The notes below the pieces were generated by a model. The model saw only the letters and a program-made list of their open reading frames with translations, did no database searches and was not told the DNA's origin. Positions 58,636-64,000 of a stretch of 64,000 nt of DNA are shown one piece after another. Origin of the DNA: a virus; the IMG/VR virus record IMGVR_UViG_3300021959_006017, positions 172,752 through 236,751 of that record; one strand, given 5' to 3'. The first letter of the stretch is position 1; each line of letters opens with the position of its first letter. The translations under genes and the position numbers were made by a program.

Positions 58636-59937
58636 ATGAGCGATATGAGTAAAACAAGTTGGACTCCAGACCCCAACATTACTCCTGAACAACTTGACGA
58701 AATGCGTGTAGAAGTACTTGACCGCATTATTGTTGCACGAGTAGGTTTGCTACTACGTCATCCTTTCTTCGGTAACATGGCAACACGACTGCGTATTTTA
58801 TCTGCAGACGACTGGTGCCCTACTGCCGCTGTAGACGGACGTAACCTTTATTTCAACACACAGTTTTTTAATGCAATGTCAAACAAAGAAATCGAGTTTG
58901 TTATTGCACACGAAATCCTGCACTGCGTATTTGACCACTTAGATCGTAGAGAAGACCGTGATCCTATGATCTTCAACATTAGTGCAGACTATATTGTAAA
59001 CAACACACTAGTACGTGATCGTATTGGCGAAATGCCCAAACTAGTAAATTGTTTCCAAGACTTTAAATACGAAGGTTGGACTTCAGAAGAAGTTTACGAT
59101 GACATCTTTAAAAAATATGATGAAGAACAACTTAAACAACTAGGCGAACTGCTTGATGAGCATCTTGACTGGGGTGATGATGGTGATGGTAACGAAGGCG
59201 GTAGCGAAGGCCAAGAAGGCGAAGATTCAAACGGTAACAAAACTAGCAAGAAGCGTCCTAGTTATTCTAAAGAAGATTTACGCAAGATTCGCGATGAAGT
59301 AAAAGAAAGTATGCTTAGTGCCGCACAATCGGCAGGCGCAGGTAACGTTCCTGCAGGTGTTGAGCGCATGATTAAAGAGCTTACAGAACCTAAAATGAAC
59401 TGGCGTGAAATACTACGTCAACAAATCCAATCAACAATCCGTAACGACTTTACATTTAGTCGTCCATCACGCAAAGGCTGGCACACTGGTGCTATTTTGC
59501 CTGGTATGAACTTTGACACAACTATTGATATTTGTGTTGCACTTGATATGAGTGGTAGTATTGGTAACCCGCAGGCTGCTGACTTCTTAGGTGAAATCAA
59601 AGGCATTATGGACGAGTTTAAAGACTACAATATCAAGATTTGGTGTTTTGATACTAAAGTTTATAACGAGCAAGACTTTAGTGCAGACGGCGGTGAAGAT
59701 CTTATGGACTACGAAATCATGGGCGGTGGCGGCACCGACTTTATGGCTAACTGGCACTACATGAAAGAAAACGATATTGTTCCTAAAAAGTTCATTATGT
59801 TCACAGACGGCTATGCTTGGGATAGTTGGGGTGAAGATGATTACTGTGAAACAATCTTTGTTATTCACTCACACCATGACAAAAATGTACAGGCACCATT
59901 TGGTATAACTGCACACTACGAAGAAAATGTTGCATAA
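58636..59937 (+). CDS. Metallopeptidase-like and VWA-domain protein (MoxR partner)
   Basis: A 433-residue protein. Residues 25-160 form a putative zinc peptidase domain with IEFVIAHEILHCVFDHLDR (H92-E-I-L-H96). A linker rich in G, E, D and S follows (about 178-205). Residues 295-433 are a VWA-like domain with VALDMSGSIGN (MIDAS D304-x-S306-x-S308), GGGGTDFM and FIMFTDGYAWD. This is the VWA-like/DUF2201 arrangement that pairs with MoxR ATPases. ATG 58645 is an alternative start. Target unknown. Confidence 0.85.
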   Translation: MSDMSKTSWTPDPNITPEQLDEMRVEVLDRIIVARVGLLLRHPFFGNMATRLRILSADDWCPTAAVDGRNLYFNTQFFNAMSNKEIEFVIAHEILHCVFDHLDRREDRDPMIFNISADYIVNNTLVRDRIGEMPKLVNCFQDFKYEGWTSEEVYDDIFKKYDEEQLKQLGELLDEHLDWGDDGDGNEGGSEGQEGEDSNGNKTSKKRPSYSKEDLRKIRDEVKESMLSAAQSAGAGNVPAGVERMIKELTEPKMNWREILRQQIQSTIRNDFTFSRPSRKGWHTGAILPGMNFDTTIDICVALDMSGSIGNPQAADFLGEIKGIMDEFKDYNIKIWCFDTKVYNEQDFSADGGEDLMDYEIMGGGGTDFMANWHYMKENDIVPKKFIMFTDGYAWDSWGEDDYCETIFVIHSHHDKNVQAPFGITAHYEENVA

Positions 59938-60208
59938 GAAAGAACCAAATCCTTTAAATGTATTCAAAGTGAGGCAAGTAAAGTCTGCTCCGCCTCACTT
60001 TGACTATATAAACCTACCACAAAAATACAACTTAGAAGAAAGTCTAGCTAAATGGATTAAAAAGAACTGCAAACACAGATTCTATTTAGGTAAAAATATT
60101 GTATTAGACAATGAAAGAAAGATGGTAAATGTTCTTACTGTAGGGTTTGAACAAAACAAAGACATGAGTTATTTCATGTTGGCTTGTCCACATTTGAAAT
60201 ATAATTAA
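59927..60208 (+). CDS. Conserved-type small phage protein, unknown function
   Basis: A 93-residue basic protein overlapping the VWA gene by 11 bases (FKVRQVKSAPPHFDYINLPQ, KWIKKNCKHRFYLGKNI, LTVGFEQNKDMSYFMLACPH). Two cysteines are present. The type is common in marine T4-like phages. Function unknown. Confidence 0.6.
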   Translation: MLHKKEPNPLNVFKVRQVKSAPPHFDYINLPQKYNLEESLAKWIKKNCKHRFYLGKNIVLDNERKMVNVLTVGFEQNKDMSYFMLACPHLKYN

Positions 60209-60245
60209 ATAAAGTACGCATATATATTAGTAAGGAGTTAAAAAT

Positions 60246-60494
60246 ATGAGCGACGAAAAGAAAGTTTCTGAAACAACTGCGCCAGAAGCGGCAACAGAAG
60301 CACCTGCGGTACCGCAACAACAAGGTCCAGATTTAACTGTACAAGATTTGCAAAATCTTAAAAGTATTATCGATGTTGCAAGTCAGCGCGGCGCATTTAA
60401 GCCAAATGAAATGATGACAGTTGGTCAGACATATTCAAAACTAGAAATGTTCTTAGAAGCAGTATCTAAGGCACAACCACAACAAGGAGCATAA
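60246..60494 (+). CDS. Small conserved-type protein, unknown function
   Basis: An 82-residue protein with a disordered Ala/Glu/Pro start (residues 1-27) and a helical C-terminal half (LTVQDLQNLKSIIDVASQRG, MMTVGQTYSKLEMFLEAVSK). It has AAGGAG upstream and a weak late-like TTAAATA box at 60205. It directly precedes the next gene. Probably a late gene; role unknown. Confidence 0.6.
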   Translation: MSDEKKVSETTAPEAATEAPAVPQQQGPDLTVQDLQNLKSIIDVASQRGAFKPNEMMTVGQTYSKLEMFLEAVSKAQPQQGA

Positions 60495-60495
60495 A

Positions 60496-61110
60496 ATGGC
60501 ATTTAAACATGTAGGCAGAATTGCCTCAAACAGAAGAAAGGTTGTTGTAGCATACAGAGTAGTTCCGGATGAACCAGAAAACTGTGTTGTTGTACAAACA
60601 GAAAACCTTTCTGCAGACGAGCATGATGCACTTATTAAAGCAGTCGAATCAGCTGCTGGACAAGAAGCAGAAGAGTTTGCGGTAGCAATGGCTCGTGCAT
60701 ATCTTCCAGACGGGCGTAATATGCTTGCTGGATTCCATACTACAGGAAAGATGCGCAAAGTACCGTCAGCAGACATTGAAATGACACCAAACGGTAACAC
60801 TACAATTAATCTTGCAGAGCTTAACAAGATGATTGCAGAGCAAAAAGGTGTCACGGTAGGCGATCTTGCAATGCGTACAACACCAGCAACTGATACTCCT
60901 GTAGAAACAGAAGTAGATCCTGTTGCACAGTATACAACAGAGGCTACACCAGCACCTGCTACAGATGGCGTACTTACTGACGAACAACTAGCGGCACAAT
61001 ATCGGTCACAAGCTGATGCTTTATTTAAAGAAGCAAAGGCTCTAAGAGAACAAGCAGAAGAACTCGTTCCTACTAAGAGAAAAAAGAAGACCGAAGAAAG
61101 TGTCCAGTAA
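60496..61110 (+). CDS. Conserved-type phage protein, unknown function
   Basis: A 204-residue protein. Residues 1-115 form a compact alpha-beta domain (GRIASNRRKVVVAYRVVPDE, NMLAGFHTTGKMRKVPSADI). The remainder is a disordered T/P/E segment followed by a lysine-rich coiled coil (ALFKEAKALREQAEELVPTK). The layout resembles neck or tail-associated small proteins in marine phages, but I cannot assign a role. Confidence 0.62.
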   Translation: MAFKHVGRIASNRRKVVVAYRVVPDEPENCVVVQTENLSADEHDALIKAVESAAGQEAEEFAVAMARAYLPDGRNMLAGFHTTGKMRKVPSADIEMTPNGNTTINLAELNKMIAEQKGVTVGDLAMRTTPATDTPVETEVDPVAQYTTEATPAPATDGVLTDEQLAAQYRSQADALFKEAKALREQAEELVPTKRKKKTEESVQ

Positions 61111-61411
61111 TGGTAAACTACCTCCCGACGTAGTAAGACACTGGCCTGAAATATTTAGTGATGTTGAAATACAGACTATTCCTGTACAATATCTAGTGTC
61201 TATACGTGTGGAATTTAATGACGGTAAAATATGGGAAATAGATTTAGATCGCACTAAGTTAACAGGCGATGAAACTGTAGAAGACAGTTTAACATCGTTT
61301 TTTGACGAATATAGCGAGTCTATTTCCAATATTGACTTTCGCTTGGACACCCAAAAAGTCATCAAAGATGTTAAAGAACGTACTAGACTATTTATGAAAA
61401 AACGTAAATAG
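61100..61411 (+). CDS. Small acidic protein, unknown function
   Basis: A 103-residue protein starting at GTG 61100, overlapping the previous gene by 11 bases. PPDVVRHWPEIFSDVEIQTI and VEFNDGKIWEIDLDRTKL form a short beta-hairpin domain; the end is basic. No family recognised. The next gene is the fibre, after a late-type box. Confidence 0.6.
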   Translation: MSSNGKLPPDVVRHWPEIFSDVEIQTIPVQYLVSIRVEFNDGKIWEIDLDRTKLTGDETVEDSLTSFFDEYSESISNIDFRLDTQKVIKDVKERTRLFMKKRK

Positions 61412-61420
61412 TCAATATGA

Positions 61421-61428
61421 GATAAATA
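61421..61428 (+). promoter_or_regulatory. Late-promoter-like box GATAAATA
   Basis: GATAAATATATATAAG lies 31 bases before the fibre ATG 61459, which has a TAGGAG ribosome-binding site. Confidence 0.55.
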
Positions 61429-61458
61429 TATATAAGAGAATATTCTAGGAGTATTATA

Positions 61459-62679
61459 ATGGCTTTACGTCTAAGACGCGGTACAGACGCACAACGACAA
61501 CTTATAACGCCGAGCGAGGGCGAGTTAATCTATGTTACAGACACCACAGAACTATATGTAGGTGATGGAACCACATTAGGTGGTATTAGAATATCAGGAG
61601 AAGTTGTTGATACACTTAATCAACTAGATGACGTTGATGCCGCATTACCGCAAGACGGTGACGTTCTAGTTTACGATAGTGCAACAGGCGATTGGGTAGC
61701 AGGTGAGCTTCCATTAGGTGATTTATCAGACGTAGAAGTTAGCGGAGTACTAGACGGACAAGTTCTTGCATTTGATGCAGCAACTACTTCTTGGGTTCCT
61801 GCAAACAATGTAGGAGGTGGAGATACTACCTTTAGCGGTGATTTAGTAGGTAGTGTATTTGCAGACGATTCTACTATAATGGTAGATGCAGTATCTGCTC
61901 GATTCTTCGGAAGACTCGAAGGCACTACAGTCGGACAACATATTGGTAATGTAGACGGAGATCTTTCAGGTAATGTTAATGGTACAGTATTTGGAGAACT
62001 TTCGGGGTCTGTATTCGGCGATGATTCAAGTTTAATCGTAGATGGACCAACAGGATTTATAAATTCTCGTAAAATAGATGCAGGAGCATCTAGATTACAC
62101 CTACAAGGTGATACTTTGGGTATTGTTGCAAATGACGGAAATACTGTACAGATTGGCGGAACAGACTACGACGGAACATTCAAAAATAATACTTTAAGCA
62201 TAGCTAGAAATGGAACTAGTGGCATTGCTTTTAGTATAGAAACATATCACGAAAGTGATAATGTTGCTGATTTTAGAAGTGTTAAATATAGAGGAACAAC
62301 TAGTGCTCCTGCAACATATCAAAACGGTGACAGATTACTAGAGTTTGTAGCTTCAGGCTACGATGGTTCAACCATTTCAGACGGCGGATTTATTAAATTT
62401 ATTGCAGATGGTTCAGCAGCAAATAGTTTAATACCAGCTAAAGTTCAACTTCAAGTTCCAAACGCCACAGCAACTGCCGGTATTACATATGAAGGTAACA
62501 AATACGGCACATGGTCTGCTTCACAGTTAATGTTAACTCCTTTAGATGCAGAACCAACAGACGTTGCAGAAGGAATGATTGCTGTTGCTGATAGAGCAAC
62601 TTGGGATCCTGCTGCAAAAGGTTCGGGCGGAAGTTATGTTGTTTATTACGACGGTTCAGCTTGGAACGCAATGTCCTAA
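61459..62679 (+). CDS. Tail fibre-like protein
   Basis: A 406-residue fibre. ALRLRRGTDAQRQLITPSEG followed by ELIYVTDTTELYVGDG is a common phage fibre N-terminal (hyaluronidase/tropism-determinant-like) domain. Two copies of a GSVF(A/G)DDS module (near residues 132 and 182) and a GNVNGTVFGELSG stretch match the fibre at the window start. The C-terminal 60 residues (LMLTPLDAEPT, GMIAVADRATWDP, YYDGSAWNAM) are clearly related to that fibre's end. Receptor-binding role is inferred. Confidence 0.83.
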   Translation: MALRLRRGTDAQRQLITPSEGELIYVTDTTELYVGDGTTLGGIRISGEVVDTLNQLDDVDAALPQDGDVLVYDSATGDWVAGELPLGDLSDVEVSGVLDGQVLAFDAATTSWVPANNVGGGDTTFSGDLVGSVFADDSTIMVDAVSARFFGRLEGTTVGQHIGNVDGDLSGNVNGTVFGELSGSVFGDDSSLIVDGPTGFINSRKIDAGASRLHLQGDTLGIVANDGNTVQIGGTDYDGTFKNNTLSIARNGTSGIAFSIETYHESDNVADFRSVKYRGTTSAPATYQNGDRLLEFVASGYDGSTISDGGFIKFIADGSAANSLIPAKVQLQVPNATATAGITYEGNKYGTWSASQLMLTPLDAEPTDVAEGMIAVADRATWDPAAKGSGGSYVVYYDGSAWNAMS

Positions 62680-62695
62680 TACTTAAATAAGTATT
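62678..62695. repeat. AT-rich inverted repeat after fibre gene
   Basis: AATACTT (62678-62684) and AAGTATT (62689-62695) are perfect inverted arms with an AAAT loop, overlapping the fibre stop codon and ending four bases before the next ATG. The stem is too weak for a clear terminator. Confidence 0.4.
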
Positions 62696-62698
62696 TTA

Positions 62699-63652
62699 AT
62701 GAAATATGTAAATCTTCCAGAACACATATGGTGGTCTGTTAATAATGTTCCATATGCAAACTTTAAGAGTTTTTTAGATAAATCAGAAAAACTAGAAAAG
62801 TTTGATTATCAAATATTAAATAATATTTCTATTGAATCTAAATCCTTTAGAGAAGAATGCATCAGTGCTGCATCTCTTCTTCCAGATCTACATCTAGCAA
62901 TACCTGTAAGCGGAAGTGATAGTGAAATAGTAGCACGTTCTGCTCATGCTAACGGAAAAAAGGCTACTATATATTACGAAGACTATCCTTGGGCTGATTC
63001 TAGTTATAAAGAAAAAAGTATGAAACTAGCATATGATCTTGGTTATGATTGGATTGGGTTCGAAGCCGACTACGACGAATGCTTAGAACGAATGAAATAT
63101 TACAGTGTAAAACTAGGTAATATGAGTAGAGGGTTCCTTATTAGCATGGGTATGTTTGATAAGATTCCAAATGAGCAGTTTATTGTAGGAGGACTAGGCG
63201 AACTTGAAAAAGATGGCTGGATATATCGTAAAACTATAGAAAACTGTATAGGTGAAGACTGGGACAAAGAAGTAGTTATACCGTGTCCTCCTACAGAAAT
63301 GATTTGGTGGTTATACGGTGAAGAAACAGGAAAACAAGGTATGTGGACTTTTTTTAATAGCACCCTACCTTTAATAAAAAGTCAAGCAACACACCCTTTG
63401 CTAAGTTATGGTAAACAAAACAAAGGAGTGTGTAATACTATTGCTTTAAAAAACAGCGAATGGCCTGAACTTATATTCAAATCAAAAACAGATCATTTTC
63501 ATCCATCAGATGATTTTTATTTAGAAATTTATTATAAAATGGAGGAAAATATGTATAAACATTATCCTCGAGAGTTGTTTAGTTTAGTTAAGAATGGATT
63601 TTGTGGATTTGTTAATTACACAAAAATATTTGACACTTCCTCAGTTTTATAG
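62699..63652 (+). CDS. PP-loop/asparagine-synthase-like protein
   Basis: A 317-residue protein. LHLAIPVSGSDSEIVARSAH contains an S-G-x-D-S-E type PP-loop as in the asparagine synthase C-terminal domain and other ATP pyrophosphatases. KKATIYYEDYPWADSSYKEK follows as the substrate region. It lacks the zinc cysteines of QueC, so it is not a clear QueC. A possible amidotransferase-like or sugar/virion modification enzyme. It sits right after a fibre gene. Confidence 0.65.
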   Translation: MKYVNLPEHIWWSVNNVPYANFKSFLDKSEKLEKFDYQILNNISIESKSFREECISAASLLPDLHLAIPVSGSDSEIVARSAHANGKKATIYYEDYPWADSSYKEKSMKLAYDLGYDWIGFEADYDECLERMKYYSVKLGNMSRGFLISMGMFDKIPNEQFIVGGLGELEKDGWIYRKTIENCIGEDWDKEVVIPCPPTEMIWWLYGEETGKQGMWTFFNSTLPLIKSQATHPLLSYGKQNKGVCNTIALKNSEWPELIFKSKTDHFHPSDDFYLEIYYKMEENMYKHYPRELFSLVKNGFCGFVNYTKIFDTSSVL

Positions 63653-63658
63653 TATAAT
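63630..63658 (+). promoter_or_regulatory. Sigma70-type promoter of tctA
   Basis: TTGACA (63630-63635), 17-base spacer, perfect TATAAT (63653-63658), located in the last codons of the upstream gene. The expected transcript start coincides with ATG 63665. Confidence 0.85.
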
Positions 63659-63664
63659 AGTAAT

Positions 63665-64000
63665 ATGTTAGAAGTTCTACTTATTATTGTTCTAGGAGTA
63701 TTATGGGGATTGGTTTTTGGTGTGATTCCAACAGCAGGTCCTACCACAGCACTTCTAACATCATATGCTTTCTTTCCATTGTTCTATGACAATCCTTATC
63801 TAGGTGTTGCATTTTATACAGCAATGATAGCAGCCTGTACCACAGGTGATACATGGAGTAGTATCTTACTCGGCATACCTGGGTCAAGTTCAAGCGCCGC
63901 AACTATTGTGGACGGATATCCTTTGGCACAAAAAGGCAAAGCTACAATGGCTCTGAGTGCAGCTTTTACCAGCAGTACATTTAGTGGCTTGTTGTTTGGT
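63665..64000 (+). CDS. tctA: TctA-family tricarboxylate transporter permease (3' end outside window)
   Basis: The frame from ATG 63665 is open to the window end, giving 112 residues of a TctA-type large permease. VFGVIPTAGPTTALLTSYAF matches the TctA GVLPG.GP..G signature, and WSSILLGIPGSSSSAATIVD with GYPLAQKGKATMALSAAF matches the second conserved block (S.LL..PG..A....DGY..A..G.A..AL). TctA is the 12-helix permease of TctABC transporters for citrate and similar acids. TctB or TctC are not visible. No ribosome-binding site precedes the ATG. Confidence 0.9.
   Translation, partial: MLEVLLIIVLGVLWGLVFGVIPTAGPTTALLTSYAFFPLFYDNPYLGVAFYTAMIAACTTGDTWSSILLGIPGSSSSAATIVDGYPLAQKGKATMALSAAFTSSTFSGLLFG

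Noticed and set aside
1-64000. tRNA genes, CRISPR arrays, insertion sequences, integrase and attachment sites
   Set aside because: Nothing resembling these was seen; intergenic gaps are mostly under 80 bases and no regularly spaced direct repeats or transposase/integrase motifs were found. A tRNA scan was not possible by eye.

Overview
The window is a continuous stretch of a large, AT-rich, tightly packed tailed-phage genome. Almost every gene lies on the + strand, and stop and start codons commonly overlap by 1-8 bases. The core genes are those of a T4-like myovirus of the marine (cyanophage/pelagiphage) type: a family B DNA polymerase, sliding clamp, RFC-type clamp-loader subunit, FEN-like 5' nuclease, DexA-like exonuclease, GroES/gp31-like co-chaperonin, PhoH, ThyA and DHFR. 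The FdxA-type seven-iron ferredoxin, the TctA-type permease and the lack of photosynthesis genes suggest a marine heterotrophic, probably alphaproteobacterial, host rather than a cyanobacterium. That host call is an inference. Capsid, terminase and most tail genes are not in the window.

Layout. 1-10.4 kb: fibre/adhesin and other virion proteins with a subtilisin-like protease. 10.4-19.3 kb: a DnaE-like fragment, co-chaperonin, MazG-like pyrophosphatase, Bax-inhibitor-1 membrane protein, nuclease, clamp loader, sulfotransferase, two 2OG-Fe(II) oxygenases, ferredoxin, DHFR, ThyA, and PhoH on the minus strand. 19.4-27.4 kb: late genes including the lysis cassette (GH19 endolysin, spanin-like pair, holin candidate), then DnaJ and a ClpA-type unfoldase. 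27.4-35.6 kb: a run of small or modular proteins, many starting with a short leader like the T4 capsid-targeting sequence, some carrying enzyme domains (nucleotidyltransferase, 5'-nucleotidase, pterin dehydratase). 35.7-43.4 kb: DsbA-like protein, membrane proteins, DNA polymerase, sugar-nucleotide genes and sliding clamp. 43.4-52.7 kb: DpdA-like transglycosylase, MutH-like nuclease, QueD-like protein, glycosyltransferase, phosphoribosyltransferase, HIT protein, FolE and QueE, which together look like a 7-deazaguanine DNA-modification pathway. 52.7-61.4 kb: small conserved genes, an MBD4-like glycosylase, the 5' nuclease, and a MoxR ATPase with a metallopeptidase/VWA protein. 61.4-64 kb: a second fibre, a PP-loop protein and the start of a TctA-family permease cut by the window end.

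Two promoter classes can be read. Metabolic and replication genes have sigma70-like promoters (TTGACA, 16-17 bp, TATAAT-like), while virion, lysis and other late genes are preceded by a GATAAATA/AATAAATA box resembling the T4 late promoter, often overlapping the upstream stop codon. The most notable points are the deazaguanine pathway with nucleases beside it, the MBD4-like glycosylase, the phage-borne TctA, the capsid-targeting-like leaders on unrelated enzymes, and a promoter embedded inside an RBS-sequestering hairpin at 12.8 kb.
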